Source: Pascua guehoae (lineage: Eukaryota; Basidiomycota; Tremellomycetes; Trichosporonales; Trichosporonaceae). Taken from it: a stretch of DNA of 64,000 nt. Position numbers and translations under genes: made by a program. Location: the NCBI GenBank assembly GCA_001600415.1, contig BCJX01000002.1:3117165-3181164 (forward strand), in the 5' to 3' direction. This document shows positions 11,817 through 21,993 of this stretch, piece after piece. Within the stretch, counting starts at the first letter, position 1, and each line of letters begins with the position of its first letter. The notes beneath the pieces are model-generated. The model was not told the DNA's origin and did not search any database. It worked only from the letters and a program-made list of their open reading frames with translations.

Positions 11817-11939
11817 ATGGAACGCGCCAGTGCTTCTTTGATCTTTGATGGCCTGCCAGCATCGACGTTACCCTTCGAGCTCAACATCGTTGCTCGGCTC
11901 GTTGTCAATGAAGAGCGCGCCGTTCCAACACCACACTAG
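11817..11939 (+). pseudogene. Short coding-like fragment, possibly a decayed F-box-like N-terminus
   Basis: A 40-codon frame from ATG 11817 contains LPASTLPFELNIVARLV, which resembles the first helix of F-box-type domains (LPxEl...i...L). It stops at TAG 11937. The reading then seems to continue in another frame (LAPRAAFVHWVQFKRVM), as if a frameshift had occurred. The match is short and could be chance. Confidence 0.2.
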
Positions 11940-13881
11940 CTCCCCGGGCGGCGTTTGTGCATTGGGTTCAGTTCAAACGGGTAATGCAGCTCGGGGTGCT
12001 GTCTGCAATGGTGAAAGGCAGTGCCCCACATGGCTCTACGAAACCGAACAAGACGCGTACCAGGGTGTGGGTCGGGCCATGGCTACGCATGGACTGCGTG
12101 ACGAGCGGAAAGCTACACGAGTGCCATTGAGAGGGGAGAAGTGGCTTGTTCGTCATGGCCAGTAAACGGGGGTGGGTTGTGGCCGCTCGGGTCGCTGGTT
12201 ATCGAATTCCAGAAGGGAGGTTTATCACTGACAACATGAGAGAAAGTCGTGGTGAGCTGGTGCATGTCTTGGAATGCGGTGCCGTTTTAGGAGACCCCGC
12301 CGGACGTGCCTTGGAGTGGCTCCTGCTCTCCTCGTCGTCACACTCCTTGAGAGTTGATTACGTTCTGCCGGGGCGATGGGGTTTAGAAAGACGGTCCGGG
12401 GACACACGCTCCGAACGAGCCGGCGGTTGTGCCTTTTGTAATGGCGCGTCGCGTGAATGCTGCAGTGGAATCCATGTGCAGCGATACGTGGACCCGGAAG
12501 AAAGAGCAATTGTCGGCCACTAACTGTGCACCCCTCGAGGAATCAGCATGTACGAAAGCGAGCATCCCTTTGGCTTGGCATGCCACGCCTTGTTGCCACG
12601 AAGGGGGTGCGGTACAGGTGCCCAAGGTGGCGCTGGCTAGCCACTAAGGATGGACAGTCGCACGAGATCTTCAGCCGAGTAGAGATCGCCCCTGCAACAC
12701 AATCCGCATTGAGATTCGGGCCGATCTGGAGCCCTCATCGGCATTCTCTGTGTGACACGAGCTTGGGGCAACGTTAGGCCAGGTGACCCACATTGGGCAA
12801 CTTGCAACTATGCAACATCAAACACCGCTGTGCTCGGAATCGGGAGTAGTGTTACAACATCAACGAGGGGCTGAGTGTGCCAGTCCGTACCCTCGTTGTG
12901 GCAAGAGAAAGGAGTTTTGAACATTGACAGTGCCTGGGCGTTGCCTCTCTTGTACAAGATGCCCACTGGCCAGAGTTGAGATTGCCCGGTGAATGAACGG
13001 AAGAATGTTCCATTTGTAAGCAGTCGAGTGCCTGGAGTAGCCCGGTCACCCAGGTCGAGTTGTCAAGTAGTGTTGCCGTGTGAAGTGTGTCGGTTGGGCG
13101 CTCCTCGAGGTTGGTGTCAGTATCATATACGTTTGGTAGAGGCTTTGCGCTACATGCTGTGCAACATGCAACATCTGATTTGGAACTGTGGAGACTTTTG
13201 GGGTCGTGTCCTGATCGGCGGCACATGGGGACGTGCGCACCCTGTCTGTGTGTGTGTGTGCGTGTGCTCCTTCCTTTCCTACTGGGGCATACTACTGTAG
13301 ATAATAATTGCTACCGAGGGTGGCAGCTGATCCAGACTGATGCATAAGACGTAATACCCACACCCCAAAAGTGGTCATGACAGTCGAAGGACAGCAACGT
13401 CGGCAGGGGGTTGTTGCCATGGATGCAACAGCCGCTAGTACGCGCTGGCACACGCGCGGGCAGCAGTTGGAGAGCAGAGGGACATGCTCTTGGCATGCCG
13501 GCCCAGGCACAGATCTGGATCTGGGGGTCGCGACTGCCAGGGAAAAGGGCCAGTGTGCCGCTGAATGGCATTCTGAAACGTGGAAAACAGCCCGTCCCAC
13601 AGCCATGGACACTGCCATACACCGCATGCATCATGCTTGCCGGCTTGTGAGGCTGCAGAGCTGCCAGAGCTGCACAACGACCCTGCGGCCTGTGGCCTGT
13701 GGCAGCATGCCGGGATTGCAGTGTCCACTCAGGTTGCGTTTCGTTGCGGCGGTGGCGCTGGACGCGACGCGGCGCGGGCGCGTGGCTGGGGCGGATTGTG
13801 CCGTACAACGCGTGCGAAAAGAGCAGGTAGGCACTTTGCGCGCCAAGACGGGGAACGACGGGTTGGTGCTCGTCCCCCGTT

Positions 13882-13887
13882 TATATG
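13882..13887 (+). promoter_or_regulatory. Possible TATA-like element of the LPMO gene
   Basis: CGTTTATATGCATT lies 259 bp before the LPMO start and ahead of a long CT-rich leader. Weak evidence, based on position and AT-richness only. Confidence 0.25.
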
Positions 13888-14145
13888 CATTGACCGACGT
13901 TGTTCTTCGCCCCCTTGTTCGTTGTCACTTCCAACCATCGACACACACTCTACTCGTGCACGGGACAGGCTCCTGTGTCGTCGTTTTCTCGCAGTCTCTC
14001 GTTTCCACGACACTCGTTTTTTTTGGTGTACGGTTCAGTTTATCAGTAGTGTTAAGCTTTCGCCCAACCGCTTCTTCGGCTCGGTCGCCACCCCCCAAAC
14101 GGCGTTTAGCTTTAACCAAACTCTCGACACGAAACTTGTTTCACG

Positions 14146-15749
14146 ATGCATTCTGCTACTGCGGTCGCTGTGCTCGCCGCGCTGGCTGCGCCGGCTGCGG
14201 CGCACATTGCCATGTGGCACCCGTCCGCTTATGGGTGAGTTTGCATCCCGAGCGCCGACACTGAGCCGACACTTGTTTCTCTACACTATACACGAGCTTA
14301 CACAACACCAGGTTTGAGGATGGAAACTGGCAGTCTGAGCGGCTGAGCCAGCCGCTCGAGAAGAGCCGCGACGCGGCATCGGAGAGCACCGAGTGGTGGT
14401 TCCACGGCTCGATCGACATGCCGCCCAAGGAGGGTGAATTCCTCGAGCTGCCCGCTGGCGACAAGTTTACGGTCGCGCTGGGCTGCGGCAAGATCTACTC
14501 CGAGTGGGGTCCTTACTGGGACACTCACCGCGACTCGGACATGGCGTGCGATGTGCGGCCGCTGCTGCACGCGGGATACCCGGGTGCTGGACCTGACGGC
14601 ACCGAGCCCACGGACCCACGCAACGTCAAGGGCTCTGCGATTGCGATTGCGTACAAGTCTGACCCGCACGCGGTGCGTCCCGAGGACTTTGTGGTCGTTT
14701 CCGTCAACCACGAGGCGCCCTTCCACCGTCTGGCCGACTACCACATTCCCGAGGGTCTCCCCGAGTGCCCTGAGGGTGGGTGCCACTGCTCGTGGAACTG
14801 GATCCACGCCATGCAGACTGGCGGACAGGAAATGTACCAAAACGTCTTCCGCTGCAAGGTCACGGGCAAGATTGGCACGCGCGCATTGCCAACGCCAAAC
14901 GTGGCCCGCAAGTGCCCCTACGACAAGAACAACTGCACCATTGGCGCAAAGACGCCGCACATCTGGTTCCAGGCGTCGTGGAACAACAACTTCCAGGACT
15001 CGCAGGACCCCCCTTACTACAATGACGAGTATGGATTCCACAACGGCGCTCAGACCGACCTCTGGGAACCAGACACCGACTACCGCAACCCAGAGTGGGC
15101 ACCCGCCCCCGCCGAGACGTGGGGCAAGAGCTACCCCGACATTCCCAAGGTCACTCCCACCTCCAACACGCCTGCAAACAACCCCCCTACCCTCGCTGCT
15201 CCCACCGCTACGTCTGCCGCCGCCTCGTCCGTGACTGAAGCGTCTACCGCCGCCACGTCGGCCGCCACGTCGGCCGCCACGTCGGTCGCGGCAGCGTCCA
15301 GCTCCGTCGCCTCACTTCCCGGTGGCGCGCTCGTGGCCGAGCCAGCGAGCACTGGTTCAGATGCCGGCTCTGCCACAGCTGCCGCTGCCACCGGTGCTGC
15401 CTCCACAGCCGCAGCAGCGGCTTCCTCGGCCGCTGCCTCTGCGGAGACCTCTGCCGCGGACTCGGCCGCCGCCTCCGTTGCTGCGTCCTCGGGCACGACT
15501 GCAGCTGTGGGCTCGTCTGAGTCGTCAGCGGCCGTGTCAGAGCCCGAGTCAGCGGCGGCGTCTGTAGTCACGACTGCCGCTTCTGCTGCCTCCGAGCCGG
15601 CAGTCGACGCTGGGTCGTCCGGCGTCGCTGGCGGGACCGGTGCTGGTGCGGCCACTACCACGCCCGCGTCTGGCGCTGGAGCGACCGCTGCGCCGTCGGT
15701 CAAGAAGTGCCGCGCCAAGCGCGACCTCCGCAGCCGCGCTCGTCACTAG
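14146..15749 (+). CDS. Secreted AA14/Cel1-like lytic polysaccharide monooxygenase-family protein
   Basis: Two exons (14146-14234, 14312-15749) encode 508 aa. Residues 1-19 are a signal peptide ending AAA; cleavage exposes His20 in HIAMWHPSAYGFE, the N-terminal copper histidine expected of LPMOs. The core (residues about 20-250) shows ELPAGDKFTVALGCGK, VNHEAPFHRLADYHIP and a Cys-rich CxWNWIHAMQ...EMYQNVFRCKVTG segment, the arrangement I associate with basidiomycete AA14-type proteins and Cryptococcus Cel1. From about residue 265 an Ala/Ser/Thr-rich tail of about 230 residues follows, a likely O-glycosylated linker to the wall. It ends KKCRAKRDLRSRARH with no hydrophobic GPI-anchor tail. Family members act on plant or fungal polysaccharides by copper-dependent oxidation, or play copper/stress roles; which applies here is not visible. 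A 0.5-kb spacer separates it from the next plus-strand gene. Confidence 0.8.
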
Positions 15750-16266
15750 GCACCCCTCTCGCTCGCCCCTTCGTAATCATCTGGACGGCTGGTCCGTCGC
15801 TATAGTTTTCATGCCACAAACCTCCCTTCGATCAGTGTGTACTGCGGTCTCTCACTGAATGTCTTGTTTGGGCTTTTGCCCCTGTAATGCGGCTGGGTAG
15901 GGGTGGAGAGGCGGCTGTGGCATATCCTGGCATGTTTGGTTCGTCCCGCAGTCGGAATATGTCACTAGCTGGGGAGCTGTAAGGAGTGCCGTTAGTGCCA
16001 TGGCAGGTGGTCCCGCCATCCTAGCCGCCAAGAACGGTTGTTGCGATCGAAAATGTCAGCAATGATGACACAGGCAACCTCGGCGTTCATTCGGCCATTC
16101 TGGCGCAGTTTCAGGTGACTTAGGCCTGCGTTATGACGTCGAGGACGCAGATCGCAACTGGCCCATGCTCCCACGTTAGTCACCATCCCACCAGGCCATA
16201 TACATTCCAACCGAACACGTCTACCACATCTACCTGTATCTGCTCCAATCTGTCCATCCACTCACC
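15750..16266. other. Intergenic, 3' UTR of LPMO gene and promoter of next gene
   Basis: No gene or repeat recognised. The last 100 bases are CA- and CT-rich, as in other leaders of this window. Confidence 0.5.
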
Positions 16267-17281
16267 ATGGCGCTTCCTCGCTCGCTCTCCTTCCTCCGCA
16301 CCGGCACCGGCCGGCAAGTCCTCGAAGTGTGCGTAAACGCTCGTCGTGGCATGGACGACCACAACACTGTTGGCAACGCCTCACGTCGTTACTAACCATC
16401 GCGCAGGTTTATTGACCCCCTGTGTCCTCCGTCGATGCGCGCGACCAAGGCCGTGCACGCCTGGGTCCTCCCACACCTCGGCAAAGGGCAAAAGTACGAG
16501 AACCTGAGCGTCATCATGCGCCCCTACATCCAGCCCTTGTAGGTGCCTAGTAGAATCACCAATTGCTGATTCCAGCCACTATGCAGCGCCGTACGGCGCC
16601 GAGGCGTGGCTCGTCTTTGGGAGCGAACACCCGGATCTGTTCTGGGACTACCTCTTGGCCGTGAGCATGGCCCACATTCCAAGACCGAGCGAGCACCCTC
16701 TGACGACTCTAGACATTTGCCATTCTCGACCAGTTTGGCAATTCGAAAATCTGGGACGTGACCCCGACCCAGATCCAGTCGGCCTACGTCGACACGGCCC
16801 TCGACCTCCTGGAGAAGAACAACAAGCTGGCGGGGACGCGTGAGGCTGCGCACAAGGATATGCTTGCAAAGCTGCAGGTGACCGACTATATCAACGGGGG
16901 CAGCGTCATGTTTGCCGAGAGCAAGCTTCTGAGTGAGTCAATGGACCGTCGATGCAAGCCCAGCAATGAGGGTACAAGCTCGAGATTGCCCAACATGCGC
17001 GATATCTATCCCCGACGAACAACCAAGGGCCAGCTCAGCATGCCCCATCTCACAATTGCAGCCACTGACACCCAGCCAAGTATGGCCGCCAAAACGGCAT
17101 CGCCGTCACAGTAAGTCCAACGTGGAGACGCGCTGACATGAGCCCACGGCAATGTTTGACGGCATTGTCGCGCCCGAGGTCTCGAGCCGCTGGACAGAGG
17201 ACGAGTGGAACAAGTGGCTTGGGTGGGTTACACGAGAGGCGTCTACGGAGCTGACCGTGTAGTGAGAAGCTGGGTAATTAG
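16267..17281 (+). CDS. Thioredoxin-fold (DsbA-like) protein
   Basis: The seven-exon model is 16267-16328, 16407-16538, 16576-16660, 16713-16932, 17076-17110, 17143-17222 and 17263-17281, giving 210 aa with all phases closing. The N-terminal strand leads to FIDPLCPPS, the position of the CxxC in DsbA; here it is PLCPPS, so only one Cys remains. A helical insertion follows, then VTPTAMFDG, which matches the cis-proline loop (V-T/S-P-T) and next strand of thioredoxin folds. This is the pattern of fungal DsbA/thioredoxin_4-like proteins that probably do not act as disulfide oxidases. The final 40-nt intron is inferred from GTGGGT...CTGACC...TAG; without it the protein would end a few residues later in a different sequence. 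It has no signal peptide. It is followed by an acyl-CoA synthetase and a Baeyer-Villiger enzyme on the same strand. Confidence 0.8.
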
Positions 17282-17659
17282 GTCGAAGACGAGCACGCAG
17301 GTAGAGCAGGACGAATGTATGCAGGCGACAACATGGGGTAGCGGTTTACTCAGAGGGGGCGCTAAGATGCGGCAGAAGCGTGGGGGAAGGTCCAGGAGGC
17401 GAATTGGTACAGATTGCGAGCTGAGGCAGGGTTTGTCTCACGTTTGCAGGCCAATACCATGCAGCGCAAGCCAGGCCGTCCTGTGGAGTTGGCGAGCGAG
17501 TAGGCGAGGTTTAGGAGCGTGGATGTGAGGCAGTGTGCTGCGCGGTTGCTAATCCATATTGAAGTGACCAGTGATGCTGCGTGGGCTGGGGCAAGCGCTT
17601 CTGTGTAAGAGTACCCCGGGTGAAATGTCGCGTCCGTCCACATAGTCTTGTCATGTACA
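17282..17659. other. Intergenic, convergent 3' ends
   Basis: Lies between the thioredoxin-fold gene (plus) and a tentative minus-strand small gene. No other content seen. Confidence 0.5.
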
Positions 17660-18085
17660 TCACACATGTTTCACAACGCTGTACAGCCACAGGATCAGGC
17701 TTGCGGTGACGATGGGAAGCTGATACAGTAGCCTGCGTAACACTGTGCCAACATCCAGCTCAATATGTGCTGCTTCGAGTGTTACCCCGTTCCCTGGGTA
17801 GTCTCTGTGGACGGAGCGTGCTGCTGCTTTATTGTCGTTTGGGATGATCGAGGAGCAACTCTGGTAAGACGTCGATGAACGGCCCACACAGAGTCCAAGC
17901 AGGCAATTGCGACACCGACGACGTCTGTGCTGCCGTACATATGCTGCATATCGTGTGAATAGCAAGGCTACGCCCACTGCACACACAATTGGCGCTGTGT
18001 AAAGCCACAAGTTTGAGGCGAGTTCGAGGCGAGTGATGCACACACAGGAGGCAGGGTGCGTGTAAATTGCATTCTGGGAAGACAT
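17660..18085 (-). CDS. Tentative orphan small membrane protein (two transmembrane segments)
   Basis: A single-exon minus-strand frame of 141 codons from an ATG in good context (CACCATGTC) to the stop at 17660. Two hydrophobic stretches are evident: residues about 28-50 (LWLYTAPIVCAVGVALLF) and the C-terminal residues about 118-138 (QLPIVTASLILWLYSVV). Between them is a basic Arg/Cys-rich loop (RQHRRRRCRNC). The positive-inside pattern and paired helices are protein-like, but no family is recognised and the frame could be fortuitous. It would be transcribed divergently from the acyl-CoA synthetase gene. Confidence 0.35.
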   Translation of the reverse strand: MSSQNAIYTHPASCVCITRLELASNLWLYTAPIVCAVGVALLFTRYAAYVRQHRRRRCRNCLLGLCVGRSSTSYQSCSSIIPNDNKAAARSVHRDYPGNGVTLEAAHIELDVGTVLRRLLYQLPIVTASLILWLYSVVKHV

Positions 18086-18415
18086 GGTGCCCATGCCGTG
18101 GCGCACCGTCAGAAATACAGGCGTTGCGTTTCATCACTGGTTCAGTGGCAGCATCGTAGCTATATTTTCTGGCCGCAACCGAGTTAGCAAAGCGCGATGT
18201 GGCTAGCATTCGGTTTGGGGTGGCCTGAGTTAGTGTATGACGTTGAGGTCATTACATCACGTGTGGGTGGCTGTCGCACCTGGCCGATGGCCTCATGCGC
18301 ACATGAGAGTGATACCGAAAACCGGACATTGCTGCACTAGCTGTCCCGGTATAAATAGTGTCATGAGCGACACTCTCGCACTGTGATGCACCACAAGCCT
18401 TACAGCTTTACAGCA
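18086..18415. other. Promoter region of the acyl-CoA synthetase gene
   Basis: No coding content recognised; contains a good TATA box at 18350. Confidence 0.6.
18350..18357 (+). promoter_or_regulatory. TATA box of the acyl-CoA synthetase gene
   Basis: CCGGTATAAATAGTG, 66 bp upstream of the start codon; a strong match with ideal spacing for a short leader. Confidence 0.65.
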
Positions 18416-20905
18416 ATGACCTCGACATCAAAGCTGAGCGTCGCCGACTGTGCGTGAAGTTAGGTCTGTGCTCGCTGACAGTACAGGCGACGCTCTCCTT
18501 TGTCGTCCCGGGACGATCTTCGAGACTGAGAACACGGTCATTAATGGCAGAAACGTGCGGGTGTGGAAGCATGTGCGTATTGAAGCATAGTGCGGGTCAC
18601 GAACCCATTGTCCTCCGGTAACAGAATACTAGAATACTGTACTGACTGCAGTCGCCACGGACGTTTCAATCGTTCATGACTGAGAACATGCCCAAGTGGG
18701 CCGCGAACGAGTTTCTCTCGTCACCCATTGCCGACCCCGAGCCGTACGATGCGCGCGAGCTGCTCACCTATGGCGAGACGTATGGCCGTGCCCTCCGGCT
18801 TGCTGCTCTTCTCAGCCAGCACGGCATCGGGCTGGGAACGCGTGTAGCTATCGGAGGGACAAACTGCACTGGGTGCGATTGAGCCTGGTTAAGGATGCTG
18901 ACCTGGTACAGATGGGTGGTGTCCTTCATTGCAGTTCACCTCGTCGGCGCCGTTCCCGTGCTCCTTAACAATGGCCTGTGAGTCTCGAGTTATATCGCTT
19001 TGCACTTTACTGACAGCTAGTCAACTTGAGCCTCAGATGCACTGTTTGGCACTCACGCGGCCGCAGCTGGTGCTGGTCGACGACGGCATGGCCAACCAGC
19101 TCGGCCCAGTGGCTGAGCAGCTCCAGGCCAAAGGCATCGGCCCGATCTGGTGTTGGGGGCCGATCAAACATCTTCCAAGTTCGGTTCAGGCAGGCGTGGC
19201 GGTGCGTCACAACGGAGAGGTTTCCACAGGACTGACCAGCAGGAAATCTCCCGTCTCCCGCCGCCGAGAAGGGACCACGATGTCGTCAAACCTGTCCTCG
19301 GTCTCGAGCCCGAGAGCGATGGCATCATATTCTTCACCTCGGGGACTACCAGCCTGCCCAAGGGTGTGCTCCTCACACAGCGTCAGGCGCTTCACATTAT
19401 CGTCTCTTCATACTACCGTGAGTGTGTGGAATGACTCTCCAGTACGTCTCAGTGCTGACACCCGTTCTCAGCAGCGGCGCGCATGGCTCTCCGAATGGGA
19501 GCGAGTCCCGAACAGGCAACAGCTCTCGCAACCGCACCAAAGGTGGGGAGCGTGTCGCTCCTCTCCATCCCTCTATTCCACGCACAGGGATGCCTGTCGT
19601 GGTTCGTAAATGGAATCAACCAGGGAACAAAACTCGTCTTTCTGCGCCGTTGGAGTGTGCCCGATGCAGTCAAGAGAATGGTCGAGGAGAAGGTGACCAA
19701 GATTGGAGGGTAAGCACCCAAAAATTCAACACAGTTGGGGCTTACTCGTCAGTGTCCCAGCGATCTGCACGGCGGTGCTCCAGTCGCCCCTCCTGCCAAA
19801 GGACTTTGAACTGCAGTCGTCGGGATTCGGCGGCGTGTCGGGCCCGTCCCGCCTCCCAAACGACCTCGTCAAGCGATGGCCAAACCACGTCCCGTGAGTA
19901 GAAGGAGGCCTCGTACTCGCTAACATTCAGGGCGACGGGGTGGGGAATGACCGAGACGAGCTCGCTCCATACCACTCTGGCCGGTCCAGACTTTCTCAAG
20001 AAGGTAAGACAACGACCTGGGTCTACTAGTGGCTGACAAACAGCCGACGGCTGCTGGCCAGGTCATTCCCATCGGCGAGATGCGCATTGTTGACCCGGAG
20101 ACACGCAAGGATCTCCCCGCTGGACAGCCTGGCCTTCTTCTTGTCCGAGGCTCCCACATCATGAAGTGTTATGTCAACAACCCGAGTAAGCCACCCCCCA
20201 TGGCTGCAATGACAACGCTGACGAGTCCCAGAGGCGACTCGGGAAGCAATCGATGATGAAGGATGGCTGGATACGGGTGACATGGCCTTCATTGACAATG
20301 ACGGAGACATGCACATCACTGACCGCGGTAGGTCCATCACCAACGGCCCAGCTCCAACGGGCCATAACTATACCTTCTGCAGCGGAAGTTTCTAACGTGC
20401 AGCAAAGGACATTATCATCCGCGGCGGAGAGAATGTGCGTCCATCCTGCACTCCCACGCTGCACACTAACCCACCCAGATCCCATCGGTCGAAGTGGAGC
20501 GCGCCGTATGTGAAGACGACCGCATCGCCGAGGCGTGTGCCGTGCCAGTCCCCGATGACGTGCTGGGCGAGCGCGTCGGCGTGTGCGTCAGCCTCGCCCC
20601 CGGCGCGAGTGCGCCTCCATTGAGCGTCGCCCAGCTCGCGTGGCCGCGGTTAGTTGCTCTCGTGTGGCAATGCCTCGTGCTGACTCGATATAGACTTCGA
20701 TACCCCGCCCGTCCTGATGTCGTCGTGGTGCTCGATGGACCGCTTCGTGAGTCCCAACGTGTTCTGGTGCCCCGAATGTGATACTGACCATCTAGCCTGG
20801 AATGCGAGCCAGAAGATTCTGAAATCAGAAGTCAAGAAGATTGTCCTCGCGCAGTGGGAGAAGCAGGGCCGGAAGCCGATGGTGGACCGCACTGCGCGTC
20901 TCTGA
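18416..20905 (+). CDS. AMP-forming acyl-CoA synthetase/ligase (ANL superfamily)
   Basis: Adenylates a carboxylic acid and transfers it to CoA. The 15-exon model is 18416-18449, 18487-18572, 18652-18872, 18912-18977, 19021-19201, 19243-19417, 19472-19709, 19753-19893, 19931-20003, 20044-20185, 20232-20327, 20403-20434, 20479-20648, 20694-20746 and 20796-20905, giving 605 aa with every phase closing. Motifs in order are the P-loop [12 protein letters not shown] (A3), [17 protein letters not shown] (A5), the A7 region [20 protein letters not shown] (A8), and near the C-terminus [12 protein letters not shown], which carries the catalytic Lys region of A10. It has no signal peptide and no clear peroxisomal SKL (ends TARL). 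The acid substrate cannot be read off; fungal relatives are mostly medium/long-chain or aromatic acid-CoA ligases. The next gene, a Baeyer-Villiger monooxygenase, makes esters or lactones whose hydrolysis yields acids, so a shared catabolic route is conceivable. Confidence 0.9.
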
Positions 20906-21993
20906 GCAAGGTCGAGGGGTATACGGGCCCAATGTATACTGTTGGCACCAACGATGTAACTAAAGTCGCAATGGGACTCTTCGTTGACCTCGCTGTGGGG
21001 ATGTCTATTCTTGGGGCACCCGTGTGAGCGATATCGAGCCACATTGGGAGCGGCGCTGCGGTCTGTAGATGCAACAATCCACACTGGTAATGATACCACT
21101 GCTACACCCTAGGCCTGCCGTAGACCGCGTCCGTGTCCAGCCCGCGGTGGAGTGTCCACCGTCGCCGACGCAAGATGATAAGGTGAAATATCATAGGATT
21201 CCGGATATCCATTTACACCCGGCCCTTCTCGGCGCCACTTCGGGCGCCGTCCAAAGGAGCGGTTCGCCATCACCGTGGGCGGGCAGGATGCACCGTGTTT
21301 GTAGATTGACCTCTGCACGTCACAAAGGCCTGTGCTGGCATGCTGGCGCCGACGGGGACGTCGGCTGCCCATGCGTCCCACGTATACCGCGCATGACGTG
21401 GGCCGAATACCGAGCCCAGCCCCAGCCTAACCACACCAACAGACACACCAACAGACACACCAACAGGTCTTGGCCAACACGTCCTTCGGCCAGCTCCGTC
21501 CTCGGCTCACCGAGACATTCAATATCCGACTATACAGCAGGGAAGACCTAAGACACTGCCTCAGACATTGTGGAACGTGTAAAAATGGAGAGAGAAGAGT
21601 TATGCATGCATGACGCGGCGTGGGAGGAGCGCGGTCCCGTGGTGATACTCCAGACCGGGCAAGATGCCCATGCCGAGCGGCAAAGGCGCGTTGTTGGTGG
21701 GGTTCCTAGGGTTTCCCCGGGCGCCGGCGAGCGGGGCCCAACGGCAATTGTTCATCCGAGCTTGAGCCACTTGGTACTCATTGCCGACAGATGCAACCAT
21801 CGTCCCCATGCTACTTTAGCAGCCTGTCGTTCGTACACCAGCCCTCGCCATCGGTGCTTAAGTAGTGTGGGCATTCACACATACAACTCTACACTTCTCC
21901 CCCGAATCCGCATTCCATTCTGTCTCTCCCCAAGTGTGTACAGTGCCGTGGGACTCTGTGCAAGTTCGAACACTGACACGGTGTCTGCAGATC
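20906..21993. other. Intergenic region upstream of the Baeyer-Villiger gene
   Basis: No gene recognised. Holds a 12-bp tandem repeat (21433-21466). The last ~120 bases (CACACATACAACTCTACAC...) look like a 5' leader. Confidence 0.5.
21433..21466. repeat. 12-bp tandem repeat, nearly three copies
   Basis: Unit ACACCAACAGAC in direct tandem, about 530 bp upstream of the Baeyer-Villiger gene. Confidence 0.7.

Larger units (their letters stand above)
11323..14145. other. Gene-poor 2.8-kb region upstream of the LPMO gene
   Basis: Divergent spacer between the LOR gene (minus) and the LPMO-like gene (plus). The open frames present (including one of nearly 300 codons near 13.4-14.3 kb) have no domain features and out-of-character composition. 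It holds a short coding-like fragment at 11817, a TG dinucleotide run (13245-13264) and a pyrimidine-rich stretch in the last 250 bases that is probably the LPMO promoter and leader. Confidence 0.45.

Noticed and set aside
13371..14264. 297-codon plus-strand open frame upstream of the LPMO gene
   Set aside because: Composition rich in Cys, His, Arg and Trp without order, and it overlaps the LPMO leader and first exon in another frame. Taken as chance.
15131..15718. 195-codon Ala/Val/Glu-rich minus-strand frame
   Set aside because: Antisense of the repetitive Ala/Ser-rich tail of the LPMO-family protein.
17223..17262. Reading the thioredoxin-fold gene through to TAG 17260-17262 without a last intron
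   Set aside because: The segment has a GTGGGT donor, a CTGACC branch and a TAG acceptor with proper spacing, and splicing gives the more natural end GEKLGN; the unspliced end remains possible.
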